NCBI RefSeq assembly: GCF_000308375.1
Contig: NZ_BAFQ01000120.1
Coordinates: forward strand, 1-33,412
DNA length: 33,412 nucleotides
Reading direction: 5' to 3'
DNA from: Nocardia aobensis NBRC 100429
GTDB lineage: Bacteria; Actinomycetota; Actinomycetes; Mycobacteriales; Mycobacteriaceae
Below the pieces are notes generated by a model. It was not told the origin of the DNA, ran no database searches, and worked only from the letters and a program-made list of their open reading frames with translations. The translations under genes and the position numbers were made by a program. Below, piece by piece: positions 1-9,150 of the stretch; positions within the stretch are counted from its first letter, which is position 1; each line of letters starts with the position of its first letter.

Positions 1-348
1 GGAGTCGTACTCGTCGCGGCGATACCGATGGCCGCTGCGGCCGGTCCGCTCGTACTCCGGTTCGGCGTAGTCGTCGGCGTAATCCGGGTCGGCGTAATCG
101 GGATCCGCGTATCCGGCGTCGGCGAGCTCGTGGTCGTAGCGAGCGTCGTATCCCGCGGCGGGATCGGCGTAGTGCGCGGCCGGTTCGTCCTCGTCGACGT
201 AGCGCGGAATGACGGCGGTGTCGTCGTCCTCGTAGTCGTCCCACTCGTCGGTGGCGCTACGGTGCGCACCGCCGCGCCGGTAGCGCCGCTGCTGCTCGTC
301 GGCGCGCCGGCGCGAGCGTTCTCCGGCCCGGGACCAGCGGTCACTCAT
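1..348 (-). CDS. mltG: Endolytic transglycosylase MltG, N-terminal part (runs off the left edge)
   Basis: Only the first 116 codons are in the window. ATG AGT GAC starts inside the end of ruvX (8-base overlap, ATGAGTGA). The visible part is a cytoplasmic, disordered N-terminal extension: an Arg-rich stretch (about residues 5-31), then a very acidic Asp/Glu/Tyr segment with repeated Tyr-Ala-Asp-Pro units (about residues 79-95). Neither the transmembrane helix nor the YceG/MltG catalytic domain is reached. The assignment rests on position: in actinobacteria mltG follows alaS-ruvX and precedes aroE, and its products there often carry long acidic N-termini. MltG is a membrane enzyme that cleaves nascent peptidoglycan strands. 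If the position argument is wrong, only 'acidic, disordered N-terminus' can be defended. Confidence 0.72.
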   Translation of the reverse strand, partial: MSDRWSRAGERSRRRADEQQRRYRRGGAHRSATDEWDDYEDDDTAVIPRYVDEDEPAAHYADPAAGYDARYDHELADAGYADPDYADPDYADDYAEPEYERTGRSGHRYRRDEYDS

Positions 349-949
349 CCGACCACCTGGCCTCGTCTGCACCGGCCGAGTTCAACACCGCACTCCGTTC
401 GTCCAACCACCCTTGCAGGATCGACACGGCAGCCGCCTGGTCGATGACCTGCCGCCGGCCGCGCGCGCGAACTCCACTGTCCCGCAATGCACGTGCAGCT
501 GACACCGTAGTCAAACGTTCGTCGGAAAGTCGTATCGGCACACCAGGAATCATGTCCCGCAAACGTCGCGCGAACCGGGCGGCCAACTGTGCCGACGAGC
601 CACTGGCCCCACGTAATGTGCGTGGCAGACCGACGATTACCTCGACCGCCTCGTATTCCCGCACAATCTCGGCTACCCGGATCAGATCGGTTGCCGGACC
701 TCGTTTTCCACCCTTGACGGTCGGGACCGTCTCCACCGGCGTCGCCAGGATCCCGTCCGGGTCACTGGCCGCCACTCCGATGCGCACGGTTCCCACGTCG
801 ATGCCGATCCGCCGGCCGCGACCGGGATCGGTCCGCGCGCTGGGGCGTTCGGCCGGAATGTCGTCCGGCCGGGCGGCCCCGGCTTCCGGAGCCGCCCCCG
901 ATGGGGACGGCTCCGGTTCCGAGGGCTCCGAATTATCGGAATTGTCCAT
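341..949 (-). CDS. ruvX: RuvX/YqgF family RNase H-fold putative pre-16S rRNA nuclease
   Basis: This 202-residue protein has the RNase H-fold start [14 protein letters not shown] (from about residue 47, first catalytic Asp D51). The family motifs [22 protein letters not shown] and [15 protein letters not shown] follow. The family is implicated in 16S rRNA 5' maturation and is sometimes called a Holliday-junction resolvase homologue. The first 45 residues are an acidic, Pro/Ser-rich extension not found in the roughly 140-residue bacterial core. A shorter extension is known in mycobacterial homologues. The ATG shares one base with the alaS stop (TGATG), which supports this start and translational coupling. 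The 3' end overlaps mltG. Confidence 0.93.
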   Translation of the reverse strand: MDNSDNSEPSEPEPSPSGAAPEAGAARPDDIPAERPSARTDPGRGRRIGIDVGTVRIGVAASDPDGILATPVETVPTVKGGKRGPATDLIRVAEIVREYEAVEVIVGLPRTLRGASGSSAQLAARFARRLRDMIPGVPIRLSDERLTTVSAARALRDSGVRARGRRQVIDQAAAVSILQGWLDERSAVLNSAGADEARWSDE

Positions 950-3615
950 CAGGCGGCGATCTCGGCCACCCGCGCGCGCACGCCGGCCAGGCCGGCCTCG
1001 ATACCGGACGGATCCGAGCCGGCGCCCTGCGCCATCTCCGGCTTACCGCCACCGCGGCCCGCGATACTCGAACCGAAGCTGCCGACCAGATCGCCGGCCT
1101 TCACACCGAGTTCCTGAGCGGGCTTGTTCACCGCGACCACGAACGGGACCTTGCCGTCGGCGTTGCCGAGCAGCACGACCACCGCCGGTTCACTGCCGAA
1201 CCGGCCGCGGATATCGGTGGCCAGGGTCCGCAGATCGCCCGCGCCGACGCCCTTCGGGGCCGCGGCCGCGACCAGCAGCACCTTGCCGACGCGCTGGGCC
1301 TGCTCGACGTAGGTCCCCGCCTGCGACAGGACGGCCGCGGCCTTGGTGCGCTCGAGTTCCTTCTCGGCGACCTTCAGCCGTTCCACCAGTTGCTCGACCC
1401 GGGCCGGCACATCCTCGGAGGGCACCTTCAGCGAGGCGGCCACACCGGCCAGCAGGGCCCGCTCCTTGGCCAGATACTTGTAGGAATCCAGCCCGACGAA
1501 CGCCTCCACGCGACGCACACCGGAACCGACCGACGATTCGCCGAGCAGTGTGATCGGCCCGATCTGCGACGAATGTTCGACGTGGGTACCGCCGCACAGT
1601 TCCATCGAGAACGGCCCGCCGATTTCGACGACCCGCACCTCGGACCCGTAGTTCTCGCCGAACAGTGCCAGCGCGCCCATCGACTTGGCCTTGGGCAGAT
1701 CGGTGACGAAGGTGTTCACCGGGAAGTCCGAGCCGACCGCGTCGTTGGACACGGCCTCGATATCGGCCTTCTGCGACTCCGAGAGCTGGCCCTGCCAGTT
1801 GAAGTCGAACCGCAGATATCCGGGCTTGTTCAGTGAACCGGCCTGAACCGCGTTGGGGCCCAGCACCTGCCGCAGCGCGGCATGCACCATGTGCGTGCCG
1901 GAGTGGCCCTGGGTGGCGCCGCGCCGCCACGCCGGATCGACCTGAGCGAGTACGGCATCGCCCTCGGTGATCTGCCCGCGCTCGACGGTGGTCTTGTGCA
2001 CCCACAGCTTCTTGGCGATCTTCTGCACGTCGTTGACGCGCAGTTCCGTGCCCGAGGCGGTGAGGCTGCCGCGGTCGGCGATCTGACCGCCCGATTCGGC
2101 ATAGAGCGGACTGCGATCGAGGATGACCTCGACATCCTGCCCGGCGGTCGCGGTGGGGACCCGCACACCGTCGGCGATGAGGGCGAGAACCCGTGCCTCG
2201 GTGGCCAGTTCGTCGAAGCCGGTGAATTCGGTGGCGCCCCGGTCGACCAGTTCCTTGTAGATCGACAGGTCGGCGTGGGCGTGTTTGCGCGCCTGCGCAT
2301 CGTCCTTGGCGCGCTGCCGCTGCTCGGCCATCAGCGTGCGGAAACCCGACTCGTCGACCTCGAGCCCGGCCTCGGCGGCCATCTCCAGGGTCAGGTCGAT
2401 CGGGAAACCGTAGGTGTCGTGCAGGGTGAACGCCTCACTGCCCGCGAGGGTGCGCCCGCCGGTGGCCTTCACCTCGGCGACCGCGTCGTCGAACAGTTTC
2501 GACCCGGTGCTCAGCGTCTTGAGGAAGGCGGTCTCCTCACCCACGGCGACGGTCTCGATGCGAGTGAAGTCGGTAGCCAGTTCGGGGTACGAGGGCGCCA
2601 TGAGATCGCTGACGACCTTCATGAATTCGCCGATCACCGGCTTCTCGGCGCCCAGCAGCCGGGCCGAGCGCACGATCCGGCGCAGCAAGCGGCGCAGCAC
2701 GTAGCCGCGGCCGTCGTTGCCGGGGTTGACGCCGTCGGCGATCAGCATCGCCGAGGTGCGGGCGTGGTCGGCGATGACGCGGAAGCGCACGTCGTCGGCG
2801 TGTTCGACGCCGTAGCTCTTACCGGTCAGCTCCTCGGCCTTGGAGATGATCGGGCGCAGCAGATCGGTTTCGTAGACGTTGTCCACACCCTGCAGCAGCA
2901 TCGCCACGCGTTCGATGCCCATACCGGTATCGATGTTCTTCTTCGGCAGCGACCCCACCGGCGGATAGCCCAGCTTGGGGCTCTGCTCGCCGCGGATGTC
3001 CTGCATGAACACGAGATTCCAGATCTCGAGGTAGCGATCCTCGTCGGCGACCGGGCCGCCCTCGGCGCCGTATTCGGGTCCGCGGTCGTAGTAGATCTCC
3101 GAACACGGCCCGCCGGGACCGGGCACGCCCATATCCCAGTAGTTGTCCTTGCCGTCGCGGAACTGGATGCGTTCGGTCGGGATTCCGGCGACGCGGTGCC
3201 AGATCTCGGCGGCCTCGGGATCGCTCTCATAGGCGGTGACCCAGATCCGCTCCGGATCGAAGCCGAATCCGCCCTCCTCCTGAGATTTGCTGATCAGTTC
3301 CCAGGCGAAGGTGATGGCACCTTCCTTGAAGTAGTCACCGAAGGAGAAGTTGCCCGCCATCTGGAAGAAGGTGTTGTGGCGGGTGGTGACGCCCACCTCT
3401 TCGATATCGCCGGTGCGCACGCACTTCTGCACGCTGGTCGCACGCGCGAACGGCGGCGCCTCCTGGCCCAGGAAATACGGCTTGAACTGCACCATGCCCG
3501 CATTGACGAACAGCAGGTTCGGGTCCGGCAGGATCAACGAGGCACTGGGTACCTCGGTGTGGCCGGCACGGACGAAGTGGTCCAGGAAACGCCGTCGGAT
3601 CTCGTGGGTCTGCAC
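949..3615 (-). CDS. alaS: Alanyl-tRNA synthetase
   Basis: The product charges tRNA-Ala in the cytoplasm. It has 888 residues, the usual full length. Layout: class II catalytic core at the N-terminus ([33 protein letters not shown]), tRNA-recognition region, editing domain with H571xxxH575 and C674xxxH678 (matching the E. coli zinc/editing residues), and a C-terminal DHHA1/C-Ala part with a coiled coil near residues 730-760. The start is GTG (VQTHEI), the usual actinobacterial N-terminus. It is the upstream gene of the alaS-ruvX-mltG run and is coupled to ruvX by a one-base stop/start overlap. rarA ends 62 bases upstream on the same strand. Confidence 0.98.
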   Translation of the reverse strand: MQTHEIRRRFLDHFVRAGHTEVPSASLILPDPNLLFVNAGMVQFKPYFLGQEAPPFARATSVQKCVRTGDIEEVGVTTRHNTFFQMAGNFSFGDYFKEGAITFAWELISKSQEEGGFGFDPERIWVTAYESDPEAAEIWHRVAGIPTERIQFRDGKDNYWDMGVPGPGGPCSEIYYDRGPEYGAEGGPVADEDRYLEIWNLVFMQDIRGEQSPKLGYPPVGSLPKKNIDTGMGIERVAMLLQGVDNVYETDLLRPIISKAEELTGKSYGVEHADDVRFRVIADHARTSAMLIADGVNPGNDGRGYVLRRLLRRIVRSARLLGAEKPVIGEFMKVVSDLMAPSYPELATDFTRIETVAVGEETAFLKTLSTGSKLFDDAVAEVKATGGRTLAGSEAFTLHDTYGFPIDLTLEMAAEAGLEVDESGFRTLMAEQRQRAKDDAQARKHAHADLSIYKELVDRGATEFTGFDELATEARVLALIADGVRVPTATAGQDVEVILDRSPLYAESGGQIADRGSLTASGTELRVNDVQKIAKKLWVHKTTVERGQITEGDAVLAQVDPAWRRGATQGHSGTHMVHAALRQVLGPNAVQAGSLNKPGYLRFDFNWQGQLSESQKADIEAVSNDAVGSDFPVNTFVTDLPKAKSMGALALFGENYGSEVRVVEIGGPFSMELCGGTHVEHSSQIGPITLLGESSVGSGVRRVEAFVGLDSYKYLAKERALLAGVAASLKVPSEDVPARVEQLVERLKVAEKELERTKAAAVLSQAGTYVEQAQRVGKVLLVAAAAPKGVGAGDLRTLATDIRGRFGSEPAVVVLLGNADGKVPFVVAVNKPAQELGVKAGDLVGSFGSSIAGRGGGKPEMAQGAGSDPSGIEAGLAGVRARVAEIAA

Positions 3616-3677
3616 GAATATCCAGCCTACCGGGCGCGGTCCAGCCGGTTTTCAGCGGTCGTGGGCGCGCCCGTGTC

Positions 3678-5021
3678 TCAGCGCCCTCGGACGATCCGCC
3701 GCAACTTGGTGACCCGCGGCCCGATCTCGCGCTCGTAGCCGTGATCGGTCGCGGTGTAGTAGTCGGCGCCGACCAGTTCGTCGGGCGGATACTGCTGGGC
3801 GAGGATCCCGTCCGGGTGGTCGTGCGGGTATTTGTAGCCCTGCGCATTGCCCAGTTTCGCCGCCCCCGCGTAATGCCCGTCGCGCAGGTGGGGTGGCACC
3901 GCACCGGCCTTACCGGCCGCGATATCGGACATGGCCGCGCCGATGGCCGCCGCGACCGCACCCGATTTGGGCGCGGTGGCCACGTGGATGGTGGCGTGCG
4001 CGAGCGCCAGCTGCGCCTCCGGCATACCGACCAGCTGCACCACCTGCGCGGCGGCGACCGCGGTCTGCAGGGCGGTCGGATCAGCCATGCCGACGTCCTC
4101 GGACGCCTGGATCATCAATCGCCGCGCGATGAAGCGCGGATCCTCGCCCGCGCTGATCATCCGGGCCAGATAGTGCAGCGCCGCGTCGACATCGGACCCC
4201 CGCAGCGATTTGATGAACGCGCTGATCACGTCGTAGTGCTGGTCGCCGGCGCGGTCGTAGCGAACCGCGGCCTTGTCGACGCTGGCCTCCACCAGATCCA
4301 CGTCCACCGTGCCGTCCAGCGACGATTCCGCCGAGGCCTCCAGGGCGGTCAGCGATCGGCGCGCGTCACCGCCGGCGATGCGGACGATGTGGTCGAGCGC
4401 CGCCTCCGTAACGGTGTACTGCCCTGCCAGACCTCGCTCATCGTCGATCGCGCGACGCAGTACGATGCGAATATCGTTGTCCGACAACGACTTCAACTGC
4501 AACACCAGCGACCGCGACAGCAGCGGCGACACCACCGAGAACGACGGGTTCTCCGTGGTTGCCCCGACCAGCAGCACCACCCGGTTCTCCACCGCGGCCA
4601 GCAGGGCGTCCTGCTGGGTTTTGGAGAACCGGTGCACCTCGTCGATGAACAGCACGGTCTGCTCCCCCGCGAGCAGCCGCCGCCGCGCCAGCTCGATGAC
4701 CGCGCGCACCTCCTTGACGCCCGCCGACAATGCCGAGAGCGCCTCGAAACGACGGCCGGTCGCGGTCGAGATGAGCGCGGCCAGCGTCGTCTTGCCCGTC
4801 CCGGGCGGGCCGTAGAGCAGCACCGATGCCGCACCCGACCCCTCGATCAACCGGCGCAGCGGCGATCCCGGGCCGAGCAGGTGCTGCTGGCCGACCACCT
4901 CGTCCAGGCTCGCGGGCCGCATCCGCACCGCCAGCGGCGACATCCTGCCCGCCGGCGGCAATGCGGCGGATGCGCCGGACACTTCCTCCACCTCCGGCGC
5001 CTCGAACAACCCTTCGCTCAC
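3678..5021 (-). CDS. rarA: Replication-associated recombination protein A (RarA/MgsA AAA+ ATPase)
   Basis: This 447-residue AAA+ ATPase is of the RarA/Mgs1/WRNIP1 family, which acts at stalled replication forks with SSB. Walker A GPPGTGKT is at residues 71-78, Walker B FIDEVHRF around 126-132, sensor 1 GATTENPSF follows, and the C-terminal helical tetramerisation domain includes [19 protein letters not shown] and the ending motif YKYPHD. The start is GTG. The first 26 residues, before [10 protein letters not shown], are a poorly conserved acidic extension. The gene lies upstream of alaS, as in mycobacteria (Rv2559c). Confidence 0.96.
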   Translation of the reverse strand: MSEGLFEAPEVEEVSGASAALPPAGRMSPLAVRMRPASLDEVVGQQHLLGPGSPLRRLIEGSGAASVLLYGPPGTGKTTLAALISTATGRRFEALSALSAGVKEVRAVIELARRRLLAGEQTVLFIDEVHRFSKTQQDALLAAVENRVVLLVGATTENPSFSVVSPLLSRSLVLQLKSLSDNDIRIVLRRAIDDERGLAGQYTVTEAALDHIVRIAGGDARRSLTALEASAESSLDGTVDVDLVEASVDKAAVRYDRAGDQHYDVISAFIKSLRGSDVDAALHYLARMISAGEDPRFIARRLMIQASEDVGMADPTALQTAVAAAQVVQLVGMPEAQLALAHATIHVATAPKSGAVAAAIGAAMSDIAAGKAGAVPPHLRDGHYAGAAKLGNAQGYKYPHDHPDGILAQQYPPDELVGADYYTATDHGYEREIGPRVTKLRRIVRGR

Positions 5022-5050
5022 GCCTCGACGGTACCGATGAGCACCGACAC

Positions 5051-5641
5051 TCAGGGCGAGGCGGGGTCGGGGCGCAGAATTCGCCCGGCCTGCGCCTCGA
5101 TCGACGCCCGCAGTTCGGCATCGGTCAGCTCGCGCAGGCCCGCGGCGCTGCGCAGGAACGGCTCGAGCAGCTGCCAGCCCATGGTGAAGGCGGCCAGATG
5201 GGCCACCGCCAGTCCGGCCGCGCGGTCGCTGTCCATCTGCGGCCGGAGATGCTCGATCAGCATCGCCATCACGGGGAACTGTTCCTGCAGCTCGCCGACC
5301 GGATAGCCGTCGAGGATGCAGCGGGCCAGCACGGTCAGATGGCGGCGCAGCCGGGGATCGGTGGCGGTGAGCTGCCCGGCGGCGGCCACCGCGCCCGATT
5401 GCTCCCCGAGATAGCTCAGCACGGCCCCGACCAGCCGATCCTTGGCACCGAGATGCCGGAAGACCAGGCCGTGGTTGACCCCGGCACGCTCGGCGATGTC
5501 GCGGATCGAGGTCGCGGCCGGGCCGCGTTCGGCGAACAGGTCGGCGGCGGCCTCCGTGACCGCCGCGACGACCGCGTCGCGACCGACCGGCGCGGCGCCG
5601 GAGTCGTCAGGACGCGGAGGCGATGGCGGGTTCTCGGACAT
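5051..5641 (-). CDS. TetR/AcrR family transcriptional regulator
   Basis: This 196-residue regulator has an N-terminal helix-turn-helix (about residues 22-75: [38 protein letters not shown]) and a helical ligand-binding domain of unknown specificity. It is divergent from the TauD-type dioxygenase across 67 bases holding an 18-bp inverted repeat. This is the usual layout for a local repressor of that gene and of itself (inference). No clear Shine-Dalgarno precedes the ATG. A TTGACT -35-like hexamer lies within the operator on this strand, so the transcript leader is probably very short. rarA starts 29 bases downstream. Confidence 0.92.
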   Translation of the reverse strand: MSENPPSPPRPDDSGAAPVGRDAVVAAVTEAAADLFAERGPAATSIRDIAERAGVNHGLVFRHLGAKDRLVGAVLSYLGEQSGAVAAAGQLTATDPRLRRHLTVLARCILDGYPVGELQEQFPVMAMLIEHLRPQMDSDRAAGLAVAHLAAFTMGWQLLEPFLRSAAGLRELTDAELRASIEAQAGRILRPDPASP

Positions 5642-5664
5642 CGGGCTACAGTAGCGAATACCGG

Positions 5665-5682
5665 TGTAGTCAATCGACTACA
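5665..5682. promoter_or_regulatory. Probable TetR operator between divergent genes
   Basis: TGTAGTC-AATC-GACTACA is a perfect inverted repeat with 7-base arms and a 4-base spacer, lying between the TetR gene and the dioxygenase gene. A second, partial element (CTACAGTAG, 5646-5654) repeats the CTACAGT half. The position covers both putative promoters. Binding by the adjacent TetR protein is inferred, not shown. Confidence 0.7.
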
Positions 5683-5708
5683 GTCGTCCGATCGCCGAAG
5701 GAACCGCC

Positions 5709-6668
5709 ATGACGCAGACCACCGCCGCGGAGACCGAACCGCGTACGCACTACCCCGTTAGCTCGTTTCCACTGCCGGGATTTCCGCTGATCGCGGGCCC
5801 GTTCACCCATCTGGTCGCCGAACGTGACCGTCTGGCCGCACTGCGCTGGCAGCATTTCGACGCCCGTCAGGTCGGCGTCAGCCTCGGCGCGGAGATCAGC
5901 GGCGTGGATCTGACCCGGGAGCTGCCCGCGGAGGTGATCGCCGAACTGCGCCGGGCACTGCACGAGTACAAGGTGCTGTTCTTCCGCGAGCAACCGCTGA
6001 CGCCCGCCCGCCACGTCGCGTTCGCGGCGCGCTTCGGCACCCTCGAGGTGCATCCGTTCATCCCGTCCAACACCGAGCAGCCGGAGCTGGTCCGCTTCGA
6101 GAAGACCCCGACGATGGCGGGCGTCGAGAACATCTGGCATCACGACGTGACCTGGCGGCCGCAGCCGTCGATGGGCGCGATCCTGCACGCCGTCGCCGTT
6201 CCCGAGATCGGCGGCGACACGCTGTTCTCGGATATGTACGCCGCCTACGAGGCCCTCGATGCCGAGACGCGGACCCGGATCGACGACCTCACCGCGACCC
6301 ACGACTACACCCGTGCCTTCGGCCGCGGGCAGACCGCCGCGGCGCAGGAGGCGCTGCGCGCCCAGCATCCGCCGGTCAGCCACCCTGTGGTGTGCACACA
6401 CGAGGCGACCGGACGCCGGCACCTGTACGTCAATCGCATCTTCGTGGACCGGATCGACGGCATGGATCCCGAGGCGAGCCACGACCTGCTGGACCGGCTC
6501 TGCCGCCAGGCCGATTACCCGGAACACCAGGTGCGGCTGCACTGGGAGCCCGACACCGTCGCCTTCTGGGACAACCGGGCCGTGCAGCACTACGCCGCCA
6601 GCGACTACTGGCCACAGATGCGAATCATGGAACGAGCCTCGATCGTGGGACCGCGACCGGCCCGCTGA
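5709..6668 (+). CDS. TauD/TfdA-family Fe(II)/2-oxoglutarate-dependent dioxygenase
   Basis: This 319-residue enzyme uses Fe(II), O2 and 2-oxoglutarate to hydroxylate a substrate. In this family such substrates include alkylsulfonates, alkyl sulfate esters and aryloxyalkanoates. The iron facial triad is visible as H144-x-D146 (NIWHHDVTWR) and H294 (NRAVQHYA). The 2-oxoglutarate-binding arginine is R305, 11 residues after the distal His as in TauD. The N-terminal VGVSLGAEISGVDL motif is typical. A GAAGGAA ribosome site lies six bases before the ATG. The gene is probably controlled by the adjacent TetR. There are no transporter or sulfur genes nearby, so the substrate cannot be named. It converges on the next gene with a one-base gap. 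Confidence 0.93.
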   Translation: MTQTTAAETEPRTHYPVSSFPLPGFPLIAGPFTHLVAERDRLAALRWQHFDARQVGVSLGAEISGVDLTRELPAEVIAELRRALHEYKVLFFREQPLTPARHVAFAARFGTLEVHPFIPSNTEQPELVRFEKTPTMAGVENIWHHDVTWRPQPSMGAILHAVAVPEIGGDTLFSDMYAAYEALDAETRTRIDDLTATHDYTRAFGRGQTAAAQEALRAQHPPVSHPVVCTHEATGRRHLYVNRIFVDRIDGMDPEASHDLLDRLCRQADYPEHQVRLHWEPDTVAFWDNRAVQHYAASDYWPQMRIMERASIVGPRPAR

Positions 6669-6669
6669 G

Positions 6670-7839
6670 TCACTCCTCCCAGAGTTCCTCGAGGGTGGCG
6701 GAGACATGCTCGGCGAAGTCGCCGAGTGTGTCGTCGCCGGTGCAGCGCGCATCCTCGGCCAGCGCCGCCCAGCGGTTGATCAGCGCGGCCGAGCGCGGCA
6801 CCGACAGGCCGTGTTCGCGGGCCGCGGCGATGCGGGTGTGATCGGCGGGCAGGAACCAGAAGGTCGTCAGCCACACCCAGATGAGCCGGGCCTCGAGGAT
6901 GCGTTCGGCCAGCAGGTCGTCGTCGGCGAGGGCGGGCCACACGCCCACGACCTCCGAGCGCCACGCTTCCACCATCTGATGCGCGCGCTCGCGAGAGAGT
7001 TCGAAATCGCACAGGCAGCCCGGGAACGAGACCAGCGCGTAGGCGATGTCGAGGGTGGCGTCGCGGAAACCGCCCCATTCGTAGTCGAGGAACCGGGCAC
7101 CCTCGTCGTTGAGGATCACATTGTCCGGACACAGGTCCGAGGGGCTGAACGCGCGGAAGCGGCCCGCGGAGAACAGGCGATTGCCCCGCACGATGCGTTC
7201 CGCGATCTCGCCCGGCACGTCGATGCCGACCTCGCGGGCCAGCATTCCGGGTACCTCACCGATCGCGGCCTCGGCCTGCTGGGCGATGCCGTCGACCCGG
7301 TGCACCACTTCCACTCGCCGCAGCAGCGCCACGAAATCGGCCTCCCGGCCGACCGTGGCGGCGTGCATACGGCCCAGCGCCTGCGCGAACGCCATCTGGG
7401 CGTTGCGGGTGGCGGGTTCGGCGCCGGTTTGCAGCACCGAGGTGAGCGACATGTTCTCGCCCAGATCGCTGAGGATCAGCAGCCGATCCGGCAGGCTGTG
7501 GGCCAGCAGATAGGCACCGGGCCGGTGCTCGCTGCTGAGTGCGGTGGTGAACTGGTAGGACACCGCCTCGCGCAGGAACGCCGAGTCTATGCTCGCGACC
7601 CCGGGCGCCAGCCCGCCGATCCGGCGCTCCTGTGCGGCGCCACGGACCTGCTTGACGATCAGGGTGCGAGGAAGTGAGAACGAGTTCTCCGCTACGCGTA
7701 CGCGCAGCACCGTCGTCCTGCCACTGCCGCTGAGTTCGATCGGATCGCTCAGCTTCACCGCAGCACCCATGCGCTTCGTGAGCAACTGTTGTGCCGCGGA
7801 CACGACTTCGGCGGCGCGTTCGGCCAATAGTGCGGTCAT
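6670..7839 (-). CDS. Aminoglycoside phosphotransferase-fold (APH-like) kinase family protein
   Basis: This 389-residue protein has the APH/choline-kinase fold: an N-lobe with RTLIVKQVRG (ATP-contacting Lys about 63), the catalytic-loop segment SPSDLCPDNVILN (D235, N240) and the metal-binding FLDYEWGGFRD (D252). The usual His two residues before the catalytic Asp is replaced by Pro. The substrate is unknown; family members phosphorylate small alcohols, sugars or antibiotics, and many actinobacterial copies are uncharacterised. The frame stays open far upstream, but only from ATG 7839 does it read as protein: the upstream part is Arg/His-rich and collides with the divergent gene's promoter. No strong ribosome site is seen. 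Confidence 0.8.
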   Translation of the reverse strand: MTALLAERAAEVVSAAQQLLTKRMGAAVKLSDPIELSGSGRTTVLRVRVAENSFSLPRTLIVKQVRGAAQERRIGGLAPGVASIDSAFLREAVSYQFTTALSSEHRPGAYLLAHSLPDRLLILSDLGENMSLTSVLQTGAEPATRNAQMAFAQALGRMHAATVGREADFVALLRRVEVVHRVDGIAQQAEAAIGEVPGMLAREVGIDVPGEIAERIVRGNRLFSAGRFRAFSPSDLCPDNVILNDEGARFLDYEWGGFRDATLDIAYALVSFPGCLCDFELSRERAHQMVEAWRSEVVGVWPALADDDLLAERILEARLIWVWLTTFWFLPADHTRIAAAREHGLSVPRSAALINRWAALAEDARCTGDDTLGDFAEHVSATLEELWEE

Positions 7840-8002
7840 CGCCAACCAAGTTACTCGCTCCAGGTCACTTTCAGCGAGCGGATCGGCAACCTTTCGCGCG
7901 TCGTCGGCGTGTCCCCGCCGAGCGGCTGCGACCGGACCGAGATGCTCATTACGCTCATCGTCGGCCGGGTCGCGGATCCGGCCCGATGCCGCGGCCCGTC
8001 GC

Positions 8003-8031
8003 TTGACACGCCCGGCCGTGTCCGGTTGTGT
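8003..8031 (+). promoter_or_regulatory. Candidate sigma-70-type promoter for the Pro/Gly-rich membrane protein
   Basis: TTGACA (8003-8008) is separated by 17 bases from TTGTGT (8026-8031). This lies 58 bases before the ATG at 8089 in the 249-base divergent intergenic region. The -35 is a perfect consensus; the -10 is weak. Confidence 0.4.
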
Positions 8032-8088
8032 CGAAATCTCAACTGCAGTGTGCCGCACCAGAACCCAGGTGATTCGAAAGGTCCGACG

Positions 8089-9144
8089 ATGACCGACTCC
8101 CCGCAGTCCGCACCCCGCGACACCGGCGAAGGCGGTGAACGGCGACCGGAGAGCCGGCCCGGGCAGCATCCCACCGGTCCCGCACGACCCGGCGCCGGGC
8201 CAGGCGAACATTCCGCAACGCCGGGCCGGCCCGAAATGGCCGGAGCCGCGGGTTATCCGCAGTTCGAGGGCTCCGGCGCACCGCAATACGGCACGCCGCA
8301 GTACGGCGGCGTTCCGGGCGAGCCGCCCCAGGTCACCCCGGGCGGGGTGCCCCCGGTGGCACCGCCGCCCGGAACGCACGGACAGCCCGGCCCCACCTAC
8401 GGCCCTCCCGGCAGCGTCCCGCCGGGCGCCTATCCGCCGCCCGCCGATCCGACCTGGGGCGCACCGGACAACGGCATGCCGCCGCAGGGCGCGCCCGGGT
8501 ACGGCGCGCCGCCGGGAAACGCCGGCGCGCCCGCGCTCAATGTCGGCCGGGCGCTCAACTTCGCGTGGGATCGCTTCCGCGCCAATCCGATTCCATGGGT
8601 GGCGATCACGCTCGTCGGCTTCGTCGCCTACCTGATGGTGACGGTGGTGGTGAACGTCACGCACATGAATTCGCTGATGCCGGTGGTGCTGATCGGGTTG
8701 CTCGCCGCGGTCGTGGTCTGGCTGCTGCAGGCGGCGATGATCCGCGGCGCCCTGTACGAAACCGACGGGACGCCACCGGATTTCGCGTCGTTCTTCAGCT
8801 TCGTCAACGCCGGCAACGTGCTGATCACCGCTCTGCTCGTCTTCGTGGCGGCCTGCGTCGGCGCGGTGTTGTGCATCGTGCCGGCACTCGTCGTGGGCTA
8901 TCTGTGCATGTTCTCGCTGCACTACGTCATCGACCAGGATCTCGATCCGTTCAGCGCGATCAAATCCAGTGTGCAGCTGGTGGTCTCGAATTTCGTGCCG
9001 ACACTGCTACTGGCCCTGACAGTCGCCGCGCTGACGATCGTCGCCACGGCGCTGTGCGGCATCGGTCTGCTGGTGGTGGGACCGCTCACCGTCATCGCGG
9101 TCACCTACTCCTACCGGATGCTCACCGGCGGCCTGATCGCCTGA
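8089..9144 (+). CDS. Proline/glycine-rich multi-pass membrane protein (Rv2560-like)
   Basis: This 351-residue protein has two halves. Residues 1-150 are disordered and Pro/Gly/Gln-rich with repeated PQYG, GAPP and YGPPG units. From about residue 165 there is a membrane domain with four to six helices (including PIPWVAITLVGFVAYLMVTV, VVLIGLLAAVVVWLL and a C-terminal pair around residues 300-340). ATG 8089 is preceded by GAAAGG at seven bases; an open frame upstream of it carries no convincing coding signal. In order and architecture it matches mycobacterial Rv2560, annotated as a proline- and glycine-rich transmembrane protein of unknown function. The Pro-rich tail is predicted cytoplasmic and could bind partners (inference). 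Confidence 0.88.
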   Translation: MTDSPQSAPRDTGEGGERRPESRPGQHPTGPARPGAGPGEHSATPGRPEMAGAAGYPQFEGSGAPQYGTPQYGGVPGEPPQVTPGGVPPVAPPPGTHGQPGPTYGPPGSVPPGAYPPPADPTWGAPDNGMPPQGAPGYGAPPGNAGAPALNVGRALNFAWDRFRANPIPWVAITLVGFVAYLMVTVVVNVTHMNSLMPVVLIGLLAAVVVWLLQAAMIRGALYETDGTPPDFASFFSFVNAGNVLITALLVFVAACVGAVLCIVPALVVGYLCMFSLHYVIDQDLDPFSAIKSSVQLVVSNFVPTLLLALTVAALTIVATALCGIGLLVVGPLTVIAVTYSYRMLTGGLIA

Positions 9145-9150
9145 GCGGTC

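Noticed and set aside
1882..3738. A 618-residue plus-strand frame opposite alaS
   Set aside because: This is an antisense shadow of alaS codon bias, rich in His/Gly/Val, with no ribosome site and no recognisable motif. Similar shadows occur opposite rarA, aspS, korA and the conjugation genes.
6670..8922. A 750-residue minus-strand frame continuing far upstream of the APH-like kinase
   Set aside because: The part upstream of 7839 is His/Arg-rich, crosses the divergent promoter and lies antisense to the Pro/Gly-rich membrane protein gene. It is a high-GC open-frame artefact.
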